From assembly GCF_029873635.1 (NCBI RefSeq), contig NC_080422.1, positions 13,857,936 to 13,921,935 on the forward strand: DNA of 64,000 bases, given 5' to 3'. Source of the DNA: Malania oleifera (Eukaryota; Streptophyta; Magnoliopsida; Santalales; Ximeniaceae). Position numbers and translations under genes: made by a program. Positions 35,501 through 46,785 of the stretch are shown one piece after another (positions within the stretch are counted from its first letter, which is position 1; every line of letters starts with the position of its first letter). Under the pieces are notes generated by a model, which searched no databases, had not been told where the DNA came from, and saw only the letters and a program-made list of their open reading frames with translations.

Positions 35501-38500
35501 TAGGATTTGTGGATTTTGTGAGACTGGAAAAGAAAAACTTTGAAGAAAAAGACCTTGAAGTGTCCCCAAACAGAAGCCTTTGTATACCCCCCCCCCCCCC
35601 GGCGGCGGGGGCGCGGGGGGGTGCAAAATGGGCAAGAAAGAATCCAGCACACTAAGTGAGCTCAGTTAGCTCATTAACCTTTATTTCATTGAGACTACTA
35701 CAAAAAGGAAATACGAAGAAAAAAAGCCCCAATCAAAGAAGTAAATAGCAGAAATTGGTGCATTGTGAACAGAAGAAAGTCTAAAAAACACTGCACCAAC
35801 AGCTCCAACAAAGATTCACAAACCCAAATATCCTCCCAAAAATGGATTTTATCCCCAATTCTTGCTTTGAAACACACGAAAGGAAAGAAAAGGCAAGCAA
35901 CATGGGAAACAAGCTTCCAAGGACTCAAATGAGAGGCACTGCCACTCCCTCTCTGTATTCCATCTTTACTCTTTAATCTTTATCACCTGATGCCATAACA
36001 AATTAGATTCTAAAGGAAACCTCCATAACCATTTCCCACCATTTTCTTTCACACAACATCTTCCCATCATGACGTTCATCACTCAAATCATCAACATCAT
36101 GATCCCCCACTCCTTGCAGCGATAGCCCCCTGCACCTGTACCCTAGCAACCTCATGACCATCTCTAACATATCCTAATGATCATCAAGAACATCATAATC
36201 CACCTTCATCCGCAGGCCCCATATCTTTTTTTTTTTTTAATAAAAATAGAAAGAATATACAGTCAGGAGAGACGACATCTCCCTAACGAAATCTGGGAAT
36301 CCCAAAAAAATAAATAAATAAATAAAATAATAACACAAAAAATGAAAGACAGCAAACTAAAATCAGCACGCCCTTAGAAGGGACTGCCAACCACACTGAA
36401 CATCTGAAATACACATTCCCTTGAAATTTCTGCTGCCCACACGCTACAAAGAACCCATAAAAAGCACCTTATCCCACACCAACCAATATGGAATCTTCTT
36501 CCTTGAAAAAATACGCAATTTATGTTCCTTCCACAAACCCCAGAACACTGCAAATAAAGCACAATTCCATAAAGCAATTCTTTCCTTCTTCCTACCGAAC
36601 CCCACAAAAGATATTACCAAGAACTCCTCCACTGTTCTAGGACAAACCCAGCTTTCTCCGAAATAATTTAACAGCTTGCTCCAAACCTTCCAATCTTGCA
36701 TTGCGATTTTGCATGGAAGGTTTGGAACAATCAAAACAAAGCATACACATATCAGGAGAGAGAGCCTTGAAAGGTCTCCTCAACTGCAGCAAGTCATTAG
36801 TTTTATCCTATTAAGCACAACCAACCAAAGAAAATTGATTTTAGGGGGGATTTTGACCTTCCAAATTACTTTATAGAGTGGCAAGAAGAAATTGGTATCA
36901 ATCAAGAAATCACAAAAAGATTTACAAGAAAAGACACCCGAGGAATCCAACAACCAAGATCGACTATCATCCTTGAAAGATAACCTGCAATTGTTCAGCA
37001 TAACCAACAAAGATAATAACTCAATAGTTTCCCTATCATTCAAGGCCATCCTAAAATGAAAATCCTAACAAGGTAAAGGACCGTCGAATCTACACTAAAA
37101 GAAGAAACAGGATCATTCTGCCCTGAACTCAAGAAAATAGGTGAGGAAAAGAGGTGGCCAGAACAACATTCCCCAACCAAGATCTTTCCAAAAACGGATA
37201 ATGCAACACTTACCCAAAACAAATTTGGTATGGGGAATAAAGAGAGGGTAAATCTGGGAAATTGCTTTCCAGGGCTTTCCAAGGAACATTTAGAACCCAA
37301 ATTAGTATCTCACCCATTCCCATCAAATCTAAATTTACCTTTTGATAACTTTACGCCACAAGGAAAAAACCTCTAACAGGAACCGCCAAAGTCATTTAGT
37401 CAATAGAGTCATGTTGTTAGACACCAAATTTCCAAGACCCAAACCACCCTCCCTCTTAGTCCTACAAACCACCTTCCAACTCAACAAATGGTCCTTAAAA
37501 CCCTCAACCCCGGACCAAAGAAAATATCTCACAATTCTCTCAATCTTATTAACGACTAGTTGGAATTTTAAAAATAGAAATAAAATACAACGAAATCCTA
37601 GAAAGACAAGCCTAAATTAGAGTAATCCTCCCTCCCAAAGAAAACTAGGCTCCCTTCCACCCATTTAAATGCTTGGATGCTCTCTCATCACCGGATCCCA
37701 AAAACTAGCTACTCTAGGATTGCCCTTCAAAGAAACCCCTAGATAGGATAACAGCCATCCCAAAACTCAGCACAGCCAACTTCCAAGGCTAATTCCCTAA
37801 CATTCTCTGTAGGCACATTAATAAACGTGATAACATTCTTTCCCATATTAATCTTAAACCATGAGACCATTTCAAAATTTTGAAGAAGCCCCAATATATT
37901 TAGGAAAGAAGGCTTAGAAAAAGATTGATTCATCCGCAAATTGAAGGTGTGACACCATGATCTCCTCCCTGCCCACTTTAAGACCTTTCACTAAACCTCT
38001 ATCCACCACCCTATCAACCAACCTACGCAAAACATCAGTCACTAACACAAACAAAAACAGAGAAAGAAGATCCCCTTTTATAATCCCCCTCGTGGTCCTA
38101 AACCAAGATTTTGCATCACAATTCACTATCACCACAAAATTCACATTAGACATAAAACCTTTCATCATCAAGTCATTCTTCACCACCATCCAACAATCTT
38201 GATAGAAAGCTAAATTAAAACCATCTGACCCAGGAGCTTTATCCCTCTCCATCACAAAAGTTGCCCTAACTTCCTCTTCCTCTTCCTCAAAAGGTCTCTC
38301 TAACTAGGATATCCAATCAACAATCAAAGGATCCCAGTCTAATCCTTCCACCATCGGTCTACTCTCATCCTCATTGGAATACAGATTATAATAAAATTAG
38401 TGATCTCAAAGGCAATTCTACTACAATCCATGAAAATAAACCCCCTATCCACCTCCACCTCCACCTCCCTTATCAAGTTCTTTCTCATTTTCCATCGGCT

Positions 38501-41500
38501 ATCCTATGAAAACATTTAGAATTCTAACCCATTTAAACTTTGTCTTTTGCCTCCAGCTTCTCAATTCCTTAAAGATCAACTCTTCAAATTCATTATTCAA
38601 AGAAACCCTTTTAGCCTCTTCCTCCCTTGAAGAGTCACTACTCCTCCTTTTATATCTAACTCTTCCAAATCTCCTAGAATAATAGACTTTTTAACCCTAA
38701 TATCTCCAAACGCCTCCCTATTCCACAGTTACAATTTTTTTTTCAACCTCCCAACTTCTTCATAAATCTAAACCCCACCCAACCCCTTTCCACAACCTCA
38801 CTCAACAGATCCCCAACCAAGGCTTGAAAGGAGCCATGGTCTAACCACATATTCTCAAACCTAAAAGGGGTGGGGCCCCAAGGCACTTTCCTAGATTCCT
38901 ATAGGAAAGGAAAATGATTAGACATGGGTCTAGGTAATACTACTGGAGGAAGATTAGGAAACTCCTCCTCCTAGTCATTAGAATAAAGAACCTATCAATT
39001 CTACTAGCCACCTCCCTAGCCCCACCAACTGACCACGTAAAACTAGCATTGCCCAAGGGAAGATCCCTCAACCCACACCCCTTAATAACCAAATCAAATT
39101 TCTGCATAGATGCATTAACCCTGCCACCCCCTTTGTTTTCCAGAGGGAACTTAACTGCAATAAAATCACCACCCATAATCCACCTTGACAAGCAAAAACC
39201 AAAAACAAAATAAAGCTCATCCCAAAAAGGTCCCTCAAGAGCAGGCCTTCCATGCACAGAGGAGACCCACCATTGACCCCTATCTCTAATTTCAAGCAAC
39301 ACAGAAAAAAGGGGGGGGGGGGGGGAATCACTAAATTTTACACTCTAGTAATAGACCAAGTGTTCCACAACACTACAATGCCACCCGCCACACCCTGAGA
39401 GGATACAAAAACCCAATCCTTACACCACCTTTCCCAAATCCCTCTAACGACCTCCCCATCTACTAAATCAAGCTTAGTCTCCTAGATTAAGACAATATCG
39501 GTGGAGTTCTTTAACAAAACCTCCCTAATTAAACACTTCTCTTAACATCCCCTAAACCCCTAACATTCCAACTAATAATCTTCATAGTCTAACACACTTA
39601 CCCCCTTTCCTTGTCCCCTTCCTTCCCTGTCCCCTTCATTCCCCTATAATTGATTTAAGAAACCAAAATTTTTAATTCTTTTTCCACCCTTTTTTTTTTC
39701 CTCTCATAAGTTTCAGACTCAACCCCAACTTAACCTCAACTCCTGCAGGAGTCACTAACTTTAACCCCATTTCATATAAGAGCTCGGTTGGGTCTTTATA
39801 GTCCCTCTTGTTAACCCCTCGAATAATACCAAAGTCACTTCCCCTATTAGTTCCATCATTGCAGCAAAAAGAATCGGCGGGAAAAAAGGACTGCACACAA
39901 ATAGGAAGAATACCTTTTCCAGGTTCTTAAGAATTCACACCCACTGGATCCGCTGTCTCCTTGTCATTGTCCCTCCTTACACTTGAACAACCAACACCAA
40001 CATCCACCTTATTAAGAATATCACATAGGATGGTTCTAAGTAGCCCTAGTCCTACGGTTGACCCTCTTTGTAGCACACACAATATCACAATCTATGGGAA
40101 GAATTGAATTAATCAAGCATGAACATCACAAACATATTCTAATGATCACCAGTTGTTGAGATTTTGAAAACATATATGATTTGGTTAAAAGCCCTTAGTT
40201 GATCATTTCATTCAAGTAATCAAGTTCACTTAAAAGATATAATATTAAAAGTCTTATATATCACAAGTCCTAGCATAAAAATCAAATATCCCTAAGCACG
40301 GTACTAGCAAGCATGTTCATGTTGAAAATCTACGAAGATTCAAAGAGAATGAACAAGGTTTTTCAATCAAGTATTTTGGTGGAGTTCAAGGCTTACAAGG
40401 TACCTTTAGGGGCTGTTTTAGATGGTCACAAACAAGGAATTGAAACGAGCTTTACCAAAAGATTTGGAATGACAAACACCAAGACAAGATTTGGAATGAC
40501 AAACACTAAGACAAACGAGCACTCGATCGCGCCACGAACAAGCTAGTTGATCCTTAGGAATCTTGAGACAAGAATGAAGCTTGAAGAAGGTTGTGGCTGT
40601 GAGCAATGAAATAGAAGTGGGCGTGTAGTGTTGATGATGACGTTGTTGTTGTCATGATCTCTCACCACCCAATCTCCGGGGAGACCGAACGTAGCCTCAC
40701 ACTACTCACTCACAAGGAGAGAAACAAGATTCACAAGTTTAAGCAAAAGCTACTTTTTTTATTGATAATGCAAGATGCATTTTACAATACAAGTGATGGC
40801 ATATTTATAGCCTTACATGAGCATGCACATGACTTGCACATGGCTTCTTAAGATATTAAAGAAAATACAAAAGTAAAATAAAACATTTAAAACATAGGTA
40901 ATGAGGTTCTTAGGAAATAGTTTGTCATAGGAAATAGGTGCCCAGGAACTAGAATAATTATAATAGTGGAATCTAGGAACTTAAATGAAATAAATGCTTC
41001 TTGAAAAAAACAAGACTCTTTGACTTGCAAGTTTTTATGCTTCTTGAAAAACCAAGACTCTTTGACTTGCAAGTTGTCATCCTCTTTCCAAGCTAGCTTC
41101 CAAGAGAAGCTTCAATTGCTACAAATAAAGTTCACATCCAATGGTGGACTTCAGGTGGTCGTCCACGTGTCACAATATCTGCAAAAGATACTCGAAGTTC
41201 ATGTTGATCCCCATTAGAATAGGCTAAGGAGCAAGGTGCAAAAACCCCTCATCAATCAAAGTTTCACTCTGATAAGGCATGTGCTTAACAAAACCTTCTA
41301 ATCCTTGCCTGATATCAAAAGACAATAAAGGGCTCTCTTCCTGTGAAGGCTAAGGAGTAGTATCTCTTCCGTTTTTAGTTAAAGCCCAAATCTCCAGCAA
41401 GTTCTTCTCAGTTGTCTTCTCCTCTCATCTCTGACTCATTTCTAAGTTGATTAACTAGAAATCCGGAGTCAAAATCGCAAAAACTGTTGAGATTATCATC

Positions 41501-44500
41501 GGTTTCTAAACACCTCTTGTCCTCACTAAACTCGTCTATTTGATTATCTTCATATTCAACAGAATACAACCCCTTGCTGCATCTTGGATCAGATTTGGAA
41601 AAGGAACTGCCTTATTTCAGCTAAGATGATAATTGTACCTAATCCTAAGTTGTCCCTCTGCAAAGGTACATCATCTAAAAGCTCCATCTCCCCATTAGCT
41701 AATTCACCCTTCTCCCCCCTAATTCTGTTATTGGATCTTTAGGACACTCAAAGACCAACTGTACCTTGCTTCTCTTGGTTCATGCCACCATCAAATTTAA
41801 CTTTTTCCTTATTATTCCTCGTAGAATAACCAAAATTACATTCCATTACTTACCTTGAAACTATTCAAAGCCGCTCTTGATGATTCTATAGGGTAGAATC
41901 TACATCATCATTGATGTTGTTTATTCCCTTGCAAATGCATCCGTCATTTTTGGAGATTATTTGAAGTAGTACTACTCTTTATGTGGTTTGGTGTATTTGG
42001 CTGAAGCAAAACTCCAACTTTTCCAATGGGTGGGTGAGGTCTTTTGACTTGGTTTGGAGTATTGTTCTGTTTTTGGCTTCAATATCTCTGCTTTTAGTTT
42101 GTGGATGCACAAGCTTATGTGCAAAGAGATTGGAGGGCTTTAATACATTATACTTCTCCTTTAGTTACAATTGTTTTTCTTGTTGTATTAGTATACCTTG
42201 TCTTCCAATTCATGTACTATCATTTTTGTCTGACTGTTAATAATATGTCTCTAAATTTCATTAATCAAGACAGTACCATTCTAAACCAGAAAGCTATTAT
42301 TGAAAAATACAGTTTCACTTTAAATAACTGTCCCACTTACATCTTGTCACTAATGTCTTCTAGCATGTGCATCAATTTCTTAGCTAATTGCTGCCTTCGG
42401 TATTCTGGAGCAACAGTTACTGCAGTGACATGACCATGCCAAGACTCACCTTGCCCTTCAACTTTTCCCATAACTACAATCATATGCAATGCATTAATCC
42501 ACATAGCATCTCACAATTGACAGGAACATTAGTAGAGTAAAAATAACCATCAACAACAACCACAACAATAATACCAATAATATTAACAACAACAACAAAC
42601 GACGCAAGGCAGATGGATGTAAAGCATCAAACCATGAAGACCAAAAAGCATTAATATTCCCTCTCACAAATTCCATACATCTTCTAGACTTTAGCAAGAA
42701 CCTAATATTTATTTACATTTCAGGTGGACGCCATAATGCCCATAAAGATACCAAAATAGTATTTAGTTTGCTCCAAAGGAGTAAAACCATGAATTGCAGC
42801 AATAGGGCATCAATCTAAAGAATTCTTACAAACTACTATATTTAACACTTAACAGTTGACAAATTCAAGTAACATCACGGCTGGTGACGCACCTCCAGCT
42901 CCCAGTCAATTCAATTTAACTTCAAATAATCTCAAGTTAAAACATTTTTATGGAATGAAAATTCAAATGAGGTTTCTAGCAGAAAAAAAAAGGAAAGAAA
43001 AGCCCGCCGTGGGGGGGGGGGTGTGTTTAATCAAACAAGGTGATAACACCATATAAGAAAGGTTTCTAGTAAATCCAAAAATAAAAACTGACGCAGTTTA
43101 AAAATAAGATTCCTGAAACAGAATCTTCAGTTAAAATAGTAATATATATCCACAGCAAAAAAAAAAGCACACCAAAATCAGATTCATGGAAATCAAAAAA
43201 ACCAAAATACTTGCTACAGATTTTCCTATTAAAAATATCAATTGGTCTTGCAATTTATTCACACCTCATTTTATTTCAATCAATATTATGGGAAACTTCC
43301 AAAAAAAAAAATGGAAATTACACTTATTTTCCTAATAACAGTATTACTAGGATCTCCCCATACACTTCAAAATAACATAAACTCTCTTGAGGTTGCTGAT
43401 CTATCATCTAATTCCCCTCTCCATCTCATGGCAATCAAAAGCAATAATTTAAATATATCATTATCTAAAAGAAAAATTTATGCTAAATTAATATCCGTGA
43501 CAATTTTGTGAAAAACTACAGCTCAAAACATACAATTTAGCTCCAAAGTTTTTTGGGAAAACCTACTAAAATTGCACTGAGGAAAGAAAATTTTGTGACA
43601 AATTTCTTTTTACAACTACACTTCTCAAAAATTAATATTGCTAACATAATCACTTATTCACACTAGATTTGGCAATTTGTTTTTACAAAAGGATGGAAAT
43701 TATATGATATAATCACCAACTATCACAAGAATATCAAGTTGTTTTTTGTAAATATTGAGTGGATGTCCTTCTAGTCCTCAAAAAGCCGAGAGAGTTGAGT
43801 GTAAATTACCCAATTAAAAGTGGAAGAAACACATCATCTGACTAAATCAAAAAAAATGTGATCAAAACTGTCTAGAAAGCATACCATTAATCTCAATTCC
43901 AAAAAAAAATAGAATCAACAGCAAAGGGTATGTACACATGCAATCCAACAGGATGTGGTCTGCTCTTGTTTGATGAAATGTTGATGGATAGCCCAAAGGT
44001 GCTAGAAGAAGTTTGGGTGCATGTGATGCAACCTCAACTACGCCCTTCAGGTTTCAAATCACCTCATCCTCAAGCAACCCAAAAACAAAGCAAATATTTG
44101 ACTGCATTCTTCATCGATATGTCCCTTGCACGCACAAGACGGGCCAAACAACCCTACCGCCACCCTCTCAATTGAAAGATAATGATAAAAAGGCTCACAA
44201 AACCTTAATCTCTCTACAAAAACACCGACTCAAATCTGCACTGCCAAACTTCCACACAAGATCTTCCCACCAAAGCCACCTCTTTCTATCAAAAACCACT
44301 GCGACATTCCCTTCAACAATGTTCATGATCATCGCAACTTAAATTGCCAAAATTGATAAGCTTCAAGTGAAACCAAAGGGCACCAACAATAAATATATAT
44401 GCTATGAACAATAATTTTATGACAATCAAAACCCAAAAATAAAAAAATCAGAGGGAGAGAAATGTGGAGGAAATGAGAAGCGGGTAAGAAAAAGCAAGAG

Positions 44501-44771
44501 AGCGTACTGTAGCCCATGATTCGATTTCCAGGACCTTCGGCAACATGGAAATAGTCAGGCCATCGAGCCAAATAGGTCATGTAGAAGGACATGTTAAACT
44601 GCAACTCGTAAAAGAGATAAGTGTGAATCCCTCCTCTTCTTCGATACTCTGACGCTTCTTCAGTAGAAAAACAAAGAAACTAAAATAGCTTACAGTTTCG
44701 GTAAGGTGATCAAGATTTACGGATGCGAAGCGAAGAAGATCGTTGCAGCAGAATCTTCTAATCGTCGTCAT
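25759..44771 (-). CDS. NAA20: NAA20, catalytic subunit of the NatB N-alpha-acetyltransferase (six exons)
   Basis: NatB transfers acetyl from acetyl-CoA to the alpha-amino group of proteins starting Met-Asp, Met-Glu, Met-Asn or Met-Gln, at the ribosome, with auxiliary subunit NAA25. Exons: 44694-44771, 44508-44598, 42341-42473, 28368-28437, 25934-25994 and 25759-25850. All junctions are GT-AG and phases agree. The 525 coding bases give 174 residues, the length I recall for plant NAA20. It starts MTTIRRFCCNDLLRF. The GNAT fold carries the acetyl-CoA loop EYRRQQLAKKL at about residues 80-90 and YFVDLFVRASNTPAIKMYEKLGY at about 105-127 (split by an intron). The tail is IIPLKRPVTPDELEYD. The protein looks intact and under constraint. 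Introns are 95, 2034, 13903, 2373 and 83 bases. The third is swollen by LINEs, a hAT element and an LTR-like insertion. Confidence 0.97.
25934..25994 (-). CDS. NAA20: NAA20 exon 5
   Basis: Acceptor CAG after a CT-rich tract, donor GTGAGT. It encodes LGYVIYRRVLRYYSGEEDGL plus one base. Confidence 0.95.
27265..27352. repeat. adjacent C-tract and G-tract block in NAA20 intron 4
   Basis: A run of C (27271-27291 with one A) is followed by an A9 run and then by several G runs on the plus strand. Both strands therefore carry quadruplex-capable G runs. It may be genuine, or an assembly artefact at homopolymers. Confidence 0.7.
28368..28437 (-). CDS. NAA20: NAA20 exon 4
   Basis: Acceptor CAG at 28438-28440, donor GTAATG. 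It encodes DKAYFVDLFVRASNTPAIKM then YEK. It lies 13.9 kb from exon 3, with a phase that matches exactly. Confidence 0.96.
28568..28682. repeat. MITE-like repeat, copy 1 of 3
   Basis: Roughly palindromic: 'tggggcttggacctcagatt' at the left, 'aaattgtattttgtccaaat' in the middle, 'ctatgctcccaagtgc' at the right. Similar sequences occur at 56146-56285 and 61137-61268. It is in NAA20 intron 3. Confidence 0.55.
29544..29582. repeat. (CA)n(TA)n microsatellite
   Basis: CA run followed by a short TA run in NAA20 intron 3. Confidence 0.95.
29911..30066. repeat. perfect 78-bp tandem duplication
   Basis: Two identical 78-base units (29911-29988 and 29989-30066), each starting 'ccatcatgggtaaaaagtgg'. 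The absence of differences implies a very recent duplication. 78 is a multiple of three, so an open frame runs through both, but no protein family is recognised. Confidence 0.95.
30230..32098 (+). mobile_element. L1-type LINE fossil, plus strand, in NAA20 intron 3
   Basis: Endonuclease-region similarity starts near 30240 ('ALWDELYYLYGFC', matching 'FWDELYFVFGFC' of the LINE at 36226-41870). An RT block 'KASGPDGFNLALFQDC' lies near 31140-31185. The C-terminal domain near 31680-31980 ('GEAWVCPKTV' and after) matches the end of the other LINE. Many stops and shifts and a large internal loss between RT and the C-terminal part make it a dead copy. It is in the opposite orientation to the NAA20-strand LINEs. 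The 3' end is approximate. Confidence 0.8.
32619..33047 (-). mobile_element. LINE fossil, 3' part (interrupted by the hAT element)
   Basis: The T-run at about 32619-32627 is the poly-A tail of a minus-strand LINE. The minus strand reads a LINE C-terminal tail (FGRKLIFLLLFWHILLG in part). The same LINE resumes at 35286 after the 2.2-kb hAT element. Confidence 0.65.
33306..34695. mobile_element. nested TIR-like element with 'gcacttttataa' ends
   Basis: The left end has 'aataagcacttttataaaat' and 'agtggtgtttggctt'. The right end has the inverted counterparts 'accaaacaccgcttataa' and 'cttataaaatcagcactttt'. The pattern is that of a MITE or non-autonomous DNA transposon. The boundaries are approximate and no target duplication was fixed. 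Confidence 0.5.
33640..34500. repeat. AT-rich tandem repeat, about 300-bp unit, about 3 copies
   Basis: The block 'cataaattaatatgataatc' recurs at 33730, 34040 and (more diverged) 34336, giving spacings of 310 and 296 bases. The preceding 'accatctattaattta' block and the following 'aacaagattattattaatta' block recur in the same order. Confidence 0.75.
34767..34777 (-). promoter_or_regulatory. perfect snRNA-type upstream sequence element (USE) motif
   Basis: Minus strand GTCCCACATCG matches the plant snRNA promoter USE consensus RTCCCACATCG at all 11 positions. A TATA-like TTTTAAAG lies about 32 bases downstream. A weaker plus-strand copy, TTCCCACATCA (34844-34854), has TATAAA at 34889, a 34-base gap that fits Pol II snRNA genes. 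No snRNA sequence follows either one. Confidence 0.4.
35286..36200 (-). mobile_element. LINE fossil, continuation after the hAT element
   Basis: The minus strand near 35700-35930 encodes a LINE zinc-finger/RT-connection region (SPWKLVSHV, KARIGDKIHFWEDIWVCESL). The upstream limit is where the poly-A of the next LINE starts (36226). A C/G homopolymer block at 35586-35624 is odd and may be a sequence error. Confidence 0.7.
36226..41870 (-). mobile_element. L1-type LINE fossil, minus strand, with an insertion
   Basis: The poly-A tail is the T-run at 36226-36238. Going 5'-ward on the minus strand: the C-terminal zinc-finger domain (36374-37049); RT ('DKAPGSDGFNLAFYQD', 'GIIKGDLLSLFLFVLVTD', and 'FADE' in place of FADD; 37914-38255); and endonuclease (WIMGGDFIAVKFPLENKGGG; 38940-39302). 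The region beyond 39300 is probably the ORF1/linker part. It has many stops and shifts. Sequence of similar character resumes at about 41226, so 40070-41225 is taken as a later insertion. The 5' limit is approximate. Confidence 0.82.
40070..41225 (-). mobile_element. possible solo LTR inserted in the LINE
   Basis: The minus strand has a TATA box (GGCTATAAATATGCC near 40810) followed by an AATAAA signal near 40760, as in copia LTRs. No coding domain is seen. It contains a 28-bp tandem duplication (40462-40517, tttggaatgacaaacac...) and a second short one ('agactctttgacttgcaagt' at about 41013 and 41051). Termini and target duplication were not fixed. Confidence 0.4.
41930..42240 (+). mobile_element. 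possible LINE 3'-end fragment, plus strand
   Basis: The plus strand reads 'MVWCIWLKQNSNF' and 'SFDLVWSIVLFLASIS', resembling the extreme C-terminus of plant LINE ORF2. It is short, without a poly-A tail, and adjacent to NAA20 exon 3 (42341). Confidence 0.4.
42341..42473 (-). CDS. NAA20: NAA20 exon 3 (acetyl-CoA binding loop)
   Basis: Acceptor TAG, donor GTAAGT. It encodes MGKVEGQGESWHGHVTAV, then the cofactor loop EYRRQQLAKKLM, and ends in SDK plus two bases. In NAA20 proteins the first Gly of the GNAT Q/RxxGxG/A loop is replaced, as seen here (RRQQLA). Confidence 0.96.
42520..42605. repeat. AAC-rich (CAA)n-type simple repeat
   Basis: Imperfect trinucleotide repeat in NAA20 intron 2. The Leu-rich frame on the opposite strand is a by-product. 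Confidence 0.8.
44508..44598 (-). CDS. NAA20: NAA20 exon 2
   Basis: Acceptor CAG at 44599-44601. It encodes FNMSFYMTYLARW...GNRIMGY plus one base. The donor is GTACGC, a less usual but valid GT site. Confidence 0.95.
44694..44771 (-). CDS. NAA20: NAA20 exon 1
   Basis: 26 codons from the ATG at 44769-44771 to ...DHLTET, followed by donor GTAAGC. The start is supported by exact agreement with the conserved N-terminus MTTIRRFCCNDLLRF. The upstream context is a GA-rich leader. Confidence 0.96.
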
Positions 44772-45231
44772 CTCTCTCTCCGTTCAAACACACACACACA
44801 CACACAGTCTTCGGGGGGACAGCGGACTCTGGTTTGGGGGTGACTCGACGGGAAGCGAAGACATGGTTTTAAAATGGATATAAAATCATTGGATCCCCCA
44901 TCCCTCTTTTAAGTTGCGTAACTATCAAAGAGCCCTAACATTATCGATTGTTGGCAACAATAACTTTTTATTAATTAATTTTTAGTTTGCATCAAAAGTC
45001 ATCAATTGAAATGGAGGCAAAAAAAAAAATAACACTCAAACATGGTCTAAAATTAGTGGTAACTTAATGAAAAGAAGATTAAGTGTTTGAGAGTTAAGTT
45101 TGATATGTGGTTTAATCAAAGTAAAATTATGGAGTTGTAACCCAGCTATAACCTTGGAATTTGAGGGCATTTAACCATATGAGCATTTAAGATAGGGAAT
45201 GTTCACTCTTATAAAAGAAAATTTGATTAAT
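44772..45231 (-). promoter_or_regulatory. NAA20: NAA20 leader and upstream region
   Basis: Immediately upstream of the start codon lie a GA-rich tract and a (CA)n run (44787-44805), likely within the 5' untranslated region. The GC content is higher up to about 44870, then drops. No clear TATA box or divergent gene is recognised, so the promoter is placed by position only. Confidence 0.45.
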
Positions 45232-46785
45232 TTTATGACACACTTATGATCTTGATTGTCTCTACTCTATTTTAATTTTGACTTGAGCATAACAAAAGTC
45301 CCTTGGAGGTCATTGAAAATCTTTCGAGAGCTTCTTCTTCTTCCCTTAGTTGAAGTTGATAGGCATAGTTTGTGGACATGAAGATGAAAATTCAATTTTT
45401 GGCATGTCAAGTTAGGAAAGTTTGCTTCTCAAGGATCCTTGTAAAAAAAAGGGGGGGGGGGGGAAGATGAAGTAGGGGTGCACTTCAATCACCCCCCAAA
45501 TTGACAAACATATTGGGCCTAAGGCTAGAGGTGGCCCAAAAAAGGGTGAGGACCACCTCAATCCCAACACCTAGATAGCCCAAAAGCCCCAAAAAAATGC
45601 TACCAAGGCTTCGAGCAACCAGTATGGACCCATGGTGTTCAACTCGATTCGATTCAATTCAACTTTAGTAGATCAAACTCATCATGTTGCCCGAACGGAA
45701 AATGATGATACATTCACTAAAAAGGCATGGAGTCCTAAAGTACCTGCCCCATCTAAATAATCAAACAATGTATGATTAGACTAAATCATCACTTTATCTA
45801 ATGAAAGATGCTCATGCATTTTTGCATTTTTGCATGTTTTGTGATTTACATGCTTTGAATAAATACATGCTCTATAGATTGTACGTGTCATTGAAATAAA
45901 GTTTCCATAATGGATCTCCTTTTGAACTTAAGGGTTATGTTTTCGCATTCCCTTGAGAAATTGGAGACGTGGGGCTTTTGTCTTTTGCAAGGCCTCCCAA
46001 TCTTTAAAGGTTTGGGAAAAGAAACTCCTTAATTTCAAATAAACTTAATAAGCAAATAATCCTCATTGGGATCATTGGGGGTTGCGTCTTTGCACGCTTT
46101 TTGAGATCTTGAGGTTAGGATAGCTTCTCTTTTTCGCAGGGTTGTCCAATATATTATGGATTGGTAATTGAAATAAAAGGAAAGAATTTGAGTCTTGATC
46201 AATTAATTTTGAAGGTAATCCTAGGCTAATCAAAACGGGTGGAAAGGGGTGTCAATACCTTCCCTTTACATAATCATATTCCCAAATTTGACTTGGTAAC
46301 ATAGAGCATTGACTATCAGATTCCTTGGACTTAGGAATAGTTTAGAGACCAACAAATTGGTAGCATCTTAAATAGGTGTTCTAACCTCAGTTAGGGTAAA
46401 AATAGGTTAGTGGCGACTCCATTAGGCTATGTTTAGACCCATTTCTAATCATATGCATTTCCTTTTTCATATAATTTTGAATCCTCCATTCAGTCAAGGC
46501 GATATAGAGATTCAAGCCCCATATCTCAGGAGTTGGCCCCCTCCGGGAACATCGTGACATGAATAATAAAAAAGATGCATTTATAAAGTCGGAAGATTAA
46601 CTGTTGACTCCTATGACTCAATAAAATAATGAAAATCCAAAATTTGAGTTTTTGACATAAAAGTAATATAATTTAAAATAAAAAGATAATTTTGTTGTGT
46701 ATTGCTCCAAACAAGTGGGGTGTCTACAACACACCTTTTTTTAAAACTTTTTAATGACCTAAAATTCCAACCTAAATGAGAAATT
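45232..46785. repeat. long tandem unit, copy 1
   Basis: Runs from 'gacacacttatgatcttga' to 'ccaacctaaatgagaaatt'. A sampled 240-base stretch (45841 on) differs from copy 2 at about eight positions, roughly 96-97% identity. About 490 bases present in copy 2 (around 47365-47855) are absent here. No coding domain is recognised. Confidence 0.9.

Noticed and set aside
42101-42433. 110-residue plus-strand frame
   Set aside because: It overlaps NAA20 exon 3 antisense and a probable LINE tail. No independent evidence supports a gene.
43930-44342. plus-strand frames of 81 and 109 residues
   Set aside because: They lie in NAA20 intron 2 on the opposite strand, lack a recognised family and have no supporting signals.
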